A stretch of 64,000 nucleotides of DNA from Apostichopus japonicus (Eukaryota; Echinodermata; Holothuroidea; Aspidochirotida; Stichopodidae), in contig NC_092575.1 in the NCBI RefSeq assembly GCF_037975245.1, positions 2,113,001-2,177,000 of the forward strand. The letters are read 5' to 3'. A model generated the notes under the pieces. It searched no databases. It had not been told where the DNA came from and saw only the letters and a list, made by a program, of their open reading frames with translations. Within the stretch, counting starts at the first letter, position 1, and each line of letters opens with the position of its first letter. The position numbers and the translations under genes are program-made. Shown here piece by piece: positions 50,301-60,093 of this stretch.

Positions 50301-51433
50301 TGGCATTGCGACAAGAACATTAATATATTGTTTCTCGTCTACAGTTCTAGCTGCTTCATAATTTAATATTTAAAAAAAGGTGCCCCCCCCCAGGTGCCTC
50401 CAGATGTGATTTGTAGTGTTAAAAAAAATACTCAAACAAAAACTATTTTTTACAAAGGACGAAACGTATTATGATCATCAGTAAAACTTCGTTCCACCAA
50501 CCATCACAATAACCAGTTGTTTTCTCACTATCAAGGTCACAGAGGCCCCGGTGTGAACCGCTAGTGCTTAAACTTCACTACTACCCTGCGTGAATTTAAA
50601 TTTCATATTTTCAACACTCTTATATAAAACAGTACCGCATCAAAGCAAAACGGTTAATTTCCATTTTATGTATAACTTTTATATCCTCCTCAATTGAAAA
50701 CAGTGGCAGACTGACCACATGACCATTTAGACCATGCCCGGTGGGCCGGTGGGCTGGGGAGCCTGGTAAAAATTGCAGCCCATTTTCACAGTAGTTAATA
50801 GAATACAGACGGGCTGTGTATAAATAAATTTTTAACTGTGGGAATAAGCTCATGAAATCACCATGTTAGTTAGTCGGTTAGTTCGTAACAAAAGAACGTG
50901 CTATTGGCAACCCGTCCGTGCTAATGGATTTTATTTAGTTTTTTTTTTTCCATTTTTTTCAAGCACGTTGTCACAAAATGCTTGAAAAACTAAATAAAAT
51001 CCAGTCTAAAACATATATTTTTGTTTACGTTTTGAACTTTCCTCGGTTTAATCAAGTGTTGCCTCTGGGAAATTATTTTTGGGTCATTTTTAAATGATTA
51101 TTGTAACCTACAAAATTGAGAAATATAGCACCATTTTGCATGTAGGCATTCCTTAACTTTAATAAAAATCTCAATGGGTAGGGGGACACCCCTCCCCTTA
51201 AGGATTGTCCCCCAGGACGGCGATCACTATGTCAGTAGCATATCAATGAATAAGGGGCCGGTCTAGGTGGAAAATGCCCGGGCCGGTTTTAAGACCCAGT
51301 CCGCCCCTGATTGAAAACATAAATATCGGACAGACTAAGCCCGAAATTCTTGAACATAAAGTTACTTCAAGTTGCAAAATTAATATTCAAGTTATGTATT
51401 AAACAGAGACTTACCTTTATTCTGCGAAGACAT
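41958..51433 (-). CDS. Candidate 71-aa small protein, three exons, unit 2 copy
   Basis: Exons: 51433-51415, 42522-42415, 42046-41958. Same phases and splice borders as the unit 1 copy, and again 216 nt open to TAA. Compared with unit 1 I count five amino-acid changes (F2S, G to D, F to L, I to F, P to L) against one silent change; the last exon is identical. The first intron (8.9 kb) has swallowed several insertions, including the P2X7-like ORF and the 2.2-kb element. Confidence 0.45.
43494..43747. mobile_element. Palindrome-rich MITE
   Basis: Ends TATGGCAAGCC and GGCGTGCCATA with matching subterminal GCAATAATT words in inverted orientation, flanked by CACTTT on both sides (43488-43493, 43748-43753). 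Inside are repeated palindromes of the GATAAACTGAGTTTATC type, and the right end occurs twice (near 43598 and 43735). Confidence 0.75.
44325..44580. repeat. TATATATAGGC tandem array
   Basis: Pure TA tract followed by about fifteen copies of an AGGCTATATATAT-like unit. The intervals between AGGC words are mostly 14 bases. Confidence 0.95.
45180..46090 (+). mobile_element. LINE 3' fragment, split by a MITE
   Basis: Frame-broken plus-strand text around 45230-45420 resembles a non-LTR reverse transcriptase C-terminal zinc-knuckle region (read across frames: LLHRILPKQQ, EVETLVHLFLGC). The remainder follows at 45939-46065. Present only in unit 2. Confidence 0.45.
45558..45930. mobile_element. hAT-type MITE (family B)
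   Basis: 373 bp starting CAGTGGCGTAGGAAGG and ending CGGTTCCTACGCCCTTG, with the perfect 8-bp duplication CTATTTGC on both sides (45550-45557 and 45931-45938). Confidence 0.92.
46221..46706 (+). CDS. P2X7-type ballast (P2RX7 C-terminal) domain ORF
   Basis: Open from just after a TGA (46218-46220) to TAA at 46704. The protein matches the cytosolic C-terminal domain of P2X7 receptors: an acidic helical lead-in (LEDVATELLRRKPEAL), the zinc-binding PPWCKCTKC and NRCCC clusters, YRHYAYGNYIYW, GRLGRGNR, PACCVIKI and FPSADGQFKGF. No ATG lies before the domain, and no pore or transmembrane part is present, so it is either a last exon, a retrocopy or a domain captured by a transposon. It is intronless, occurs only in unit 2 next to a LINE 3' fragment, and has AATAAA at 46814-46819. 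Isolated P2X7-like ballast proteins are common in invertebrate genomes. Confidence 0.78.
   Translation, partial: KACPQSRERLEDVATELLRRKPEALSDFTPPQTTRENQPTEIPPWCKCTKCSQMPTIIENRCCCRRIAACIIESQAFRDICLNANVLSVNMLVREDELANEENRSNDSYRHYAYGNYIYWKFGRLGRGNRLVIPACCVIKISQRFPSADGQFKGFIAGENL
46814..46819 (+). terminator. Polyadenylation signal AATAAA after the P2X7-like ORF
   Basis: AATAAA about 108 bp past the stop codon. Confidence 0.4.
47369..47525. repeat. Homopurine (A/G) tract
   Basis: About 155 bases almost entirely A and G on the plus strand, just inside the left end of the 2.2-kb element. It produces Lys/Arg/Glu-rich artefact frames. Confidence 0.9.
48427..48803. mobile_element. hAT-type MITE, copy 2 (family A), nested
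   Basis: CAGTGGCGGAGC...GCTCCGCCACTG with perfect 8-bp duplication CCGCCGCG (48419-48426, 48804-48811), inserted in the 2.2-kb element. Confidence 0.92.
50701..51309. mobile_element. hAT-type nonautonomous element (family C)
   Basis: 609 bp starting CAGTGGCAGACTG and ending CAGTCCGCCCCTG, with perfect 8-bp duplication ATTGAAAA (50693-50700, 51310-51317). Unit 1 lacks it. Confidence 0.9.
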
Positions 51434-51807
51434 TTCTCTATAGTGAAACCAGCACAAAATAGGCTGCATTGATCTAGTGAGATGACAGTGTCCACTGCGA
51501 TTAGATCTCATTGATTGCGAACCAATATAACGCGCCGCTCACGTACGTCTCAGAATGGCGCATACACAGTAACTGAACAGAGCCGTATATATATCTCTCT
51601 GGCTCTCTACGGCTCTGGTACTGAAAAAATTGATTGAGCCAACGCCCTCTATCATCATGATCATTGATGTTGCATAGGTTAGTTTTACTGTACAGTCGTT
51701 TACAACAACTTCATTGCATTTCGATAAACTCATTTTAATCAAATCCCTTATTTTGTAGCAGAAATACGACCGCATTCTATAGCTGTACGGATCCAGTGCT
51801 ATATAGC

Positions 51808-52107
51808 CTATACCTTGTCGATTTTCTGACGACTTTTCTTTACCAGCTGCGATCCACGTTTAGTGGAATAGTACATATAGCATCCAACATTGTCAAGTAT
51901 GTTGTCCACCAACACACTTCTCCAAAAAAAATGTTTCAAAATATGTAGACATTCTGGAATAATTCTGGTTTCTCTTCTGGTTTTACTCTCCATTTTGCAT
52001 GACTGAAGAAATATCAGTGCTTTGTAGTATAAGGCAGAGGAAGGACTGTTTCTCTCCACTACCGTACGTACGTTGTTGAAATTAACATCCGGGTATAGTA
52101 GCAACAC
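51808..52107 (-). CDS. Conserved minus-strand open frame of unknown nature, unit 2
   Basis: Open for 99 codons, beginning MLLLYPDVNFNNV and ending KKSRQKIDKV. Basic, no signal peptide. Conservation with unit 1 includes changes at H/Q, W/G and L/S positions. Could be an exon, an old transposon remnant or chance. Confidence 0.25.
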   Translation of the reverse strand: MLLLYPDVNFNNVRTVVERNSPSSALYYKALIFLQSCKMESKTRRETRIIPECLHILKHFFWRSVLVDNILDNVGCYMYYSTKRGSQLVKKSRQKIDKV

Positions 52108-52618
52108 AGGGATATCTCTCTATATATACCACACGCTAGACTGCAGAAAAGAGATCATTCCAACTACACTGTCACAAAATAATCTGAAAACACTAGGAAT
52201 AAAGGAAGGTATTTGCTCGCAAGCTGTAAATTCAGAAGCATTAATCCAATTAACATAAAACTTAACAGAAATCCAGGAATCATAAAAGAATGAAACGTTT
52301 TTGAAGTTAACAACATGTCATCACTTCCTCAAATACATAGCTAGAAAACTGCAGTGTATCGCGGTAATTACACATTTTCTTTAGTAACGATACATACATA
52401 TACGCCTGTATGCTAACTGATTTGCTTTTGCCCGGCGTACATCCGACAGCTGTATTGACAGACGGTTCAAAGATCGTTATAGAGTACGGGGTAATATATG
52501 TCACATGGGGTGATATAGGCGGCATTTATTTGAAAATTGTTAACGGACTTAACACAACTGATGCATGGAAATGTATTTAACCCAACTTTGGAGAACGATC
52601 GAATGCAAAAAAACTCAC

Positions 52619-52774
52619 CCACATGTTCCACGTGACGTTAAGTCCTTCAACGGATTTGTTACCATCAGCGCATATAATGTAAACCATCTTAGCCTTCTTA
52701 ATACCTTGCCATAATTCTTCAGTTTTAGCCAAGCAATGTGGTAACGATTCAACGTGAATAATTGATGATTTCAT
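52619..52774 (-). CDS. Candidate 52-codon first exon, possibly Ig-like, unit 2
   Basis: ATG at 52774 opens 52 codons to a GTGAGT donor at 52618. It ends in VYIICADGNKSVEGLNVTWN, which resembles the B-to-C strand segment of an Ig domain (C, DGN, NVTW). The unit 1 counterpart (about 32697-32578) has a 1-bp insertion and a weaker GTGATT donor. No continuation exon of matching phase was confirmed. Confidence 0.25.
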
Positions 52775-53444
52775 TCAGTAGTGTAATCAAACCTAAATAA
52801 TGCTCATTTTTTTTAGAAAAATCATGTGATAGTGGTAACGTGCATTCCTATGATCTGATGGTTAATTCATGAAGCTGCTGTTGTTGACGTGCACTGTATG
52901 GCCTTCCTTTCTTTCAGTGTAAAAATTCAGTAAGAAACATTGTCGGAAAGTATATTCGCAAACCCTCAATTAGTATAACCACCAGTACAAACCATCTTAC
53001 CAATATTGTTTTTGTTAGCAGATCCATTTACAGCTACAAACACTTGAAGAGATTACATGAGAGTCCGTCACTCCTCAAATTCAGAAGAAAGAGATACATA
53101 TATTTTACGTATACGCTCATATCAATATATGTATATATATAGTGATATATTTATAAAAAAAAACAAGCATTGGCTGTTTTACTTTCACTCACCGTAGTTT
53201 TGTATCTCATCTCGTAATGTCACACATATATTTAATAGGCCGGTTAGACACCCTGGTATTGTCACACATATATTATATAGGCCGGGTTGGCACCCCGGTA
53301 AAGTCATATAAGCGCATGATTAAAGTTACTTAAAAGTATCAACATGCGATGTAAGTAGGCATTGCTAACATGATCTTTTTCATCCTTAGGTGTTCATTAC
53401 ATAGTATATAGGTATATGCATAACTATAACATTCAGTAAGAATA

Positions 53445-53600
53445 CTCCATGTGAGGAGATGAATTGTCTGGTTCATCTTGTACTATTTTGTTTTCCTCTA
53501 GGACAGGACCAGACTACCGCAAGTAATAATGTCCTCATCTGCCTCTTTGATATATGTCTCAATCAACCTTAGACCTTAGATTGACCTTGCTTACATGAGT
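53445..53600. other. Unit-2-only 155-bp insertion of unknown type
   Basis: Interrupts AAGAATAC...GTGAGTACTT of unit 1. Has no clear inverted repeats or target duplication. Confidence 0.4.
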
Positions 53601-53686
53601 ACTTCCAGTTGACAGTTGCTTCCTTCATAACACTTTATATACTGTTATTTTAAACCGAACATCCTTACCTAAACCATTCGTTAACC

Positions 53687-55230
53687 ATGTACGGTACGTT
53701 TTATTCTGTTATAGCGAATCCAACAAAGACCAGAAAGGAACTCGTTCCCTTTCGACCGCCGCTCCGTTTGCTAAACTTTTGGGTTGATGTTACCGGTAAG
53801 TTGTCCCTTTAATATGTCATCGTTGGGTCACGGGCGGGGTGCGAGGGATATTATGGGATGGGGATCAGGATACGAGAGTTCGGGTCATCGGGTGAAAGCT
53901 GGATAGGCATTCATTCGTCATTGATTCCCTCTGATCATTAACGTTCACAAATCATCGATTATTCCTCACATTTAAAATATACTTCGATGTAAATATGACA
54001 TAGGCCTAACGGTTATGTTTGTAAATGATGACCACATTCAAATCCACATCCACATTCAAAGAATTGAAAAGAGACCTTGCATACTGAATGAAAGATTGCT
54101 TCTTTGTTACGTTAATGTATGGCGTGGTCGAAAATCAGATAAAAGGCAATACCCAGATTCGTTTTACTCACCAAATTTATATCCCCGTCTAACAGTATAT
54201 TATTTAAAGTTGATGACGTCACAATTTTCTCTTGACAGCCGCTCGTGACGTTGCTCGATCCTCTGATACCATCATGGCCGCCAAGAAAATACATCAAGAT
54301 CTGAAAGAACTCAAGACCTCATGTCTTGATACGAGAGAAAAGTTACATTTTCAGGTGAGGGTAAAGGTCTAATAATTATTTTAATTGGCATTGATGATGT
54401 CACGTGATATATTGTGTTAACTGGACTTCGAATATTTGCAATCAAGAGATCACTTTTCGATATGATAGGTTATAGCTAATGAAACAGTTATTGTGGACAG
54501 CGAAGAACAACTGGTAGAGAGAACTGACTCAACCCTCAAAACAGGTAAGGAGAAATAAATTCCTTTCCATTTCTATTTAATACAAAATTACGATGAAAAC
54601 TTTTCTAGGTATTTTCATCTTGGAAGGTTTAATCAATCGCTAATAATAATGTCGCCCTAACATTCCATTTGTCGTTAAAATGCGACGTAACAGGTGGGCT
54701 TGGTCAGCAAATTTGAGTAGATGACATCTGACTCCCCCGTTCTTTATTCTGGAGAAACAAAAGTATAAAAAGTTGTTATTTTAAAATCTGAACATGCGCA
54801 TTTGGCAATCTGCCCTTTCTTGTCTTTTCAATAGCTGCTTGTGACCTTGCTCGCGTGTTTCAAAACATGCTTTGCTGCCCTCTATTCATCACAATCACGA
54901 CTCAGAAACACAGGAAGGATTTTGCGCCTGCTGGAATGGAAGTTGTGGTTTACAGACCTCGCACTTCTGCCATGGATTGACCCTTGACCTCAAAGGTGAG
55001 TTAATACCTGCCAAGTTAAATAGGTTTTGCATAACTTGACTGACGTCATCAAATTGTAAGTGATCTATGCATAATCTTAGAAGGAATATCAAGTGAATGA
55101 TAAATTGTAAAATAAATGAATTGTTGTTACAATAGATTAATAATATTACTTCTTCCTTACTTTTTTTGTTCAAGTTGTATGTGATGTCGCCCGGAAGAAA
55201 GGGGAAAGCAGAAGTGGAAAAAAAGCTTAA
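53687..55230 (+). CDS. Plus-strand modular small gene, unit 2 copy
   Basis: Exons with consistent phase 1: 53687-53795 (ATG, MYGTFYSVIANPTKTRKEL...), 54476-54544 (ANETVIVDSEEQLVERTD...), 54906-54995 (ETQEGFCACWNGSCGLQTSH..., six half-cystine positions with His), 55175-55230 (VVCDVARKKGESRSGKKA, TAA). They join to 324 nt, 107 aa. An additional exon 54239-54354 (AARDVARSSDTIMAAKKIHQ...) is open but ends in phase 0, one base short of the unit 1 form, so it cannot be included in this frame; another exon-like piece begins at 54843 (AACDLARVFQ). Three pieces start with the same xxDxAR cassette, pointing to exon duplication. Family not recognised. Confidence 0.38.
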
Positions 55231-55729
55231 GAAAAAAATAATGTGATCAGAGCCGTATCTCTATATATGGCTCTGAAGGCGATATGTTGCTAGCGCCCTC
55301 TATTTCAGATGTGGGGATAGCTAGGCAAAGGTTAAGGTTGAAAAGAGGACAACATTATGAGCCTATATAGTATATAGGTTTATTGTTCATAGTTAATTTT
55401 ATTGTATCATTCTTGAACAATAATAAAAAGATATTCAAATCGGTGCTAATAATGAGAATCAAACATAATTTTGAATAAATTACAGCCTCAACCTACAGCC
55501 GACTGACGTCATTGTACTAGACACGTCACAGAACAGAAACGATGAGAAAGAAGACGACCGAGATTCTCACCAAGGTAAGCTCAAATTACTTTATTTTTAG
55601 GGCTACGTATCATCTTAATTTGCACGTATTGGTGGTCCAATTCTGCACTATACCTTTTGTGGAAGCAGCTTCTGTTTTCAGTTCTATAGAACTGCCGTAC
55701 GGCAAGCCGTTTTACTTTTTATTCGATAT

Positions 55730-55850
55730 TGATATCAACAATTATTTGCTGCTATCATCAGATCATATGAAGATATCATCAAATAATTGCTGATATCAAC
55801 AAATATTTGCTGATATCACCAATTATTTGGTGATATCAGCAAATATTTGA
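55730..55850. repeat. Short tandem repeat with GATATCA words, unit 2 end
   Basis: Five copies of the same word as at 35144-35240, again about 100 bp before the junction with the next unit. Confidence 0.85.
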
Positions 55851-57557
55851 TAGTTAACTTTGTAACTGTTACCAGGGAACTGTATATCGAGCCATCCTGA
55901 AAACATCTAAAACAAGTTGTTAACTATATAATTGTTGTTTGCGAGAATTTAGTCACTGATGTAGACAATTTTCAGGGGATGGGGTAGGTATGTGAATGGC
56001 GTAGGGAGGTTGCCATTGTGGTATATTAAGGAACCAGAAAAGGGTGGCACAAACTTTTGCCTTTATTCTATGAGGTAATGGTGGGACCATTGTGACCGGG
56101 TAACGCAACGCAGCGGAAGATGTGACAGGCAGCACGTGTGTCTTTGTGAACTGAGTTACAAAACAAGTTGGGAAAGCCACTGAAGTACTTTACTATAATT
56201 AATAATCAACATACACGATAAAAATATTGTCTTCCTTACAAAATACATTATGTCTAATATATGTCTCTTATAACTAGTACAAACTTTACTCACTTCCCAA
56301 ACGTTGGCGTGCAAATGGACCCCCTGCCCACCCCCACCCCCCCCCCCCCCGCCTTCGTTATTTGGGAGAAATGGGATTTGTTCACATTCACACAGGGAAG
56401 AATTTGACCACTGCTACTGATGTACACCGCCAAATCTTATTCAATGACACCAGATTGCATCTCTTCCTATTATAAAAATCTTTCATTCACTTCTGCCATT
56501 TCACAAAGGTACATGGCCATAACTAAATTTAAAAAAAAATGAAGTGTGGGGGGGGGTATGTAAAATCCCTAATTCCCTCCCTGAATCCGCGCCTGATAGT
56601 CTGGTCGCCATTTTGGTCATATTCAGCTCAAATGTTACAAAAAGTACATAAATATTTGCACTGTTTGTTGGCATATGAAAATTTCACGTTTTAAAAATTG
56701 TTATAGTACTCTATACCATTACGTATAACAATGTAAAATCTCGCTACCTGACAAGGTGACAGATTGCAACCATATTGCGAAATATTTTATAGGTTTCTAT
56801 GCCAACAGATATCAGAGTGACAATCTACATTTAATGTTACGAAGGAGTGCAAAAAAATTTCCAGGGGTAACATTATAAATTTGTTAGAATTGCAAAAGTC
56901 GAAGCAGCGCCCTATATAATATATGTCGCTTAATCAGGTAAGGCAATGATCAGAACAAAAGATTTAATCTAATTATCAAACATATTAGAATGTATTGCAA
57001 CGTAACCAAACTGACCTAATATAAACAATCATTAAATTGGGATTCATTCTCCCTTAACCTACCAAAACAAAAACAAAAGAAAAGAAAAGAAACAAAAAGG
57101 AAAACAAATATCTTTTCATATACAATTCGTTATTTCCTCTTTTCTACACTTCCTCTCTATTTAATATCCTGAATATCAGGAAACAATTAAAACATAACGT
57201 TCCACTAAACAATATGGGAATTTCCTGTAGTTGATTGAGAAGCTGTTAAAGACATATAATTGAGTCAAGTAATGATAAAGGGGTACTGGTAAAGATTGTT
57301 AATAATATGCTAGTCCTAAATGTCTAAGAACTAACACTGAAAAGGGACGCAACCACAATTATTGTACTGGGTTGCGACGTTATACTTCCTCCGGAGCATG
57401 GTTTCCCCCTGCCAACCCACCCCATCGATAAACAATCTTGTGAAGACACCTTTACATTCAACAAAAGGTAACAACATAGACCAGTTGTTAAGCTTTATAG
57501 TCCCTTGATTTCATACATGTATGTTGTTACCCGTTCTTAATAGCATTAAGTCTGGTA

Positions 57558-57765
57558 GACCAGGCTATGAATGAGCTAGGTATCACCTGGAAGGAGGATT
57601 TATCTCATGTGGTTTTTCTAGACCAAAATTTCATAAGGAATAAGAATATCTTGGATAAAAAGCCCAAATCCTGTACTCACCCCCCGAAAAGGGTGGTTTC
57701 TTTCTCGTTGGGGGGGTGGTCAAATCCTCCCTCCAGGTGATACCTAGCTCATTCATAGGCTGGTC
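57558..57765. mobile_element. Long-TIR MITE, unit 3 copy
   Basis: Same element, here flanked by TA on both sides, which fits a Tc1/mariner-like insertion preference. The TA duplication is inferred from this copy. Confidence 0.8.
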
Positions 57766-59333
57766 TAATTACCTTTCACTGAAATGAACTAATTAGAAAC
57801 GACTTAACCTTTGGCACAAAAATAAACTGAAACTGATAAATAATTCTAAGGCTACATGACAGTTGACTGTAACTACTTTTATTTTCAGTGCTTTGTTAGA
57901 AACCAATCTTAACCATTGCACATGAGTATGGCGAATGCGAAACTAACAAGAGATATTAAGTAAGAGAAGACAGCAATTTTCTTTTACGTTATCTGATACT
58001 GAAGCTGAGTTCATTAATTAAAATAGCAAGCTGGAACTTAAAATCAAATAAGGAAGCATGCAACGATGGTTTTAAGCCAGGTATTATCAAACATGTTATT
58101 TATTTTATTTTATTGCCAAACCCATGACACACGCCTGTAATATCTCTTTTAATACTGGCATATTTCCTAACAAACTCAAAGTCGCAAAAGTAGTACCTAT
58201 CTTCAAGAAAGGTGACATGAGTTCTTATCAAAATAATCGCCCTATATCACTGTTATCGTGTTTTTCAAAACTGATTGAACGGTTAATGTTCAATCATATT
58301 TTCGGTTTTATGTGCAAGTTCAACATTCTTTGTAACCAACAGTATGTTTTCCGCCCTGGTCATTCTACTGAACTTGCTCTGGCAGATGCTATTGACAGAC
58401 TTTACATTAATCTCGATAATGACAACACTTGCATCGGCGTCTTCCTCGACCTGTCCAAAGCATTCGACACAATTAACCACTCCATTTTATTATCCAAATT
58501 ATCTTTCTACGGAATCAGAGGAACTACCCTAAATTGGCTAGACAGTTATGTCACAAATAGGTTACAATACACTACATACAAGAATTCAAATTCTGGACTA
58601 GGTGAAATCGCCTGTGGTGTGCCTCAGGGCTCTGTATTAGTTCCTTTGTTGTTTATTATATACGTTAATTATATCTGCCATGTCTCCAACATCGCTCATA
58701 CAGTTTTATTTACAAATGACACCAATCTTTTCTTTCACTCGAAGAACGTAAATTCACTCCAAAGTACTCTCTCTTATAAACTGGATAAGTTCTGTGATTG
58801 GTTCGCAGCAAACAAATTAAGAATTATTATTGATAAGACTTAGTACATTGTTTTTAGTAGTAGTAGAGCAGTTCGTTGGGATAAGGATATTACGATGAAC
58901 GGTAAAATAACTAAATGTGTAACTGAAACTAAGTTTCTTGGTATTAATATTGATAGCAAACTTTCTTGGAATAGCCATATTTCGTCAGTATGTAACATTG
59001 TAGCTAAAAATACTGGTATATTATCTAAACTGAAAATTTTCCCACACAACATGTACTTAGAATGCTATATCAAACATTAGTTCTGCCTCACCTATCCTAC
59101 TGTACAACTATTTGGTCTGGTACATACAATGTTAACATTGACCGCATAAATATTCTCCAAAAGAGGGCTATACGTCACATTGCTAATGCCCCACCACTTG
59201 AACATACTAGTGGAATATTCAAGTCCCTAAATTTATTAAAACTTGGTGATATTATAACAGTCAAGGTTGCTACCTTTGCTTACAAAGCATGGAATGGATT
59301 ACATGCCAGTCGCTTTTAATGACTTTATATGTA

Positions 59334-59570
59334 TGTGTAAAAGCAAGTTGGCCTGACGTTTCGATCCCAGTAACAGGATCTTCTTCAGAGGCTGAATGAC
59401 AAGTAACAGTAACAGAAGGGACAGAAACACGCACAGAATAGCGGGATGAGTAAATGACAAAAATGAATAAAACACAAGAACACAAATATAATTACAAATA
59501 CAGAGTAGATAATGAGGATCACCCAATAGTTTATAGTTGGCTTTTACTTTTTAATCTCTTCGCATATAGA
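59334..59570 (-). mobile_element. Penelope-like fragment nested in the LINE, unit 3
   Basis: Same insertion between GACTTTATATGTA repeats at 59321-59333 and 59571-59583, with a few small length changes. Confidence 0.65.
59350..59392 (-). ncRNA. Hammerhead-ribozyme-like motif, unit 3
   Basis: Core and stem I unchanged; stem II is five base pairs (GAUCC/GGAUC) with a longer loop. Pairing is kept although the loop sequence has changed. Confidence 0.45.
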
Positions 59571-59815
59571 GACTTTATATGTAGTAACAGAGTCTTACAT
59601 AACCATCACACAAGACAATTCTACAGCGCTCATTGCAATTTTTACCATAGTAACATAGGGAAATTCGGTCTTCGTAATAGAGCAATACAAATTTGAAATG
59701 ATCTCTCAAAAAACTTGAAGTCTATAACTTCAAAATTACTGTATATTTAATCCTTACCTATACTGTATTACATATATTTGTATATATATTTTTTCTCCCA
59801 GGGAGTCTCCTACCT

Positions 59816-60060
59816 TCACTCTAAAAACTGTTGGGCAAAACTGGTTGAGCAAACAAAGCATTGCCCAATAAGAGTAAATATTAACCAACAACTGGGTAAA
59901 AGAAATTACACAACTGATATGGGTAAACTTTGTCGTGCAAAAATTAAGATGTAGTTTGTTGTTACTTTCTGTTGGGCAAACAAGCTTGATTTGCCCAATG
60001 TTGTGCAAAAACCAGCATTTTTGCGCCATTACTATACTTGTACTCTTCGCGATGTGCATG
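59816..60060. repeat. CACTCTAAAAAC repeat end with TTGGGCAAA words
   Basis: Starts CACTCTAAAAACTGTTGGGC exactly where unit 3 similarity stops, and holds several direct and inverted copies of TTGGGCAAA / TTGCCCAA. Such CACTCTAAAAA-ended repeats are frequent in aquatic animal genomes. Only one end is apparent. Confidence 0.5.
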
Positions 60061-60093
60061 CATCATGAGTAGATCGTATATAGTGAACGTGTT

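Larger units (their letters stand above)
35335..55940. repeat. Tandem segmental duplication, unit 2 (about 20.6 kb)
   Basis: Collinear with unit 1 but longer because of unit-2-only material: about 42905-43753, 45180-46930, 47323-49489, 50701-51309 and about 53445-53600, plus 54880-55250, which unit 1 lacks. Confidence 0.93.
57923..59750 (+). mobile_element. Dead LINE (jockey-like reverse transcriptase), unit 3 copy
   Basis: Almost identical to the unit 2 copy; the 239-codon open part (58124-58843) differs by a single residue near its end. Same mutated catalytic box and same premature stop. Confidence 0.92.
55941..59815. repeat. Tandem segmental duplication, unit 3 (truncated)
   Basis: Collinear with the first 3.9 kb of unit 2, including the LINE and its nested fragment, and stops at about 59815 where a CACTCTAAAAAC repeat begins. 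Within it, 57010-59750 is almost identical to 36390-39100. Confidence 0.92.
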
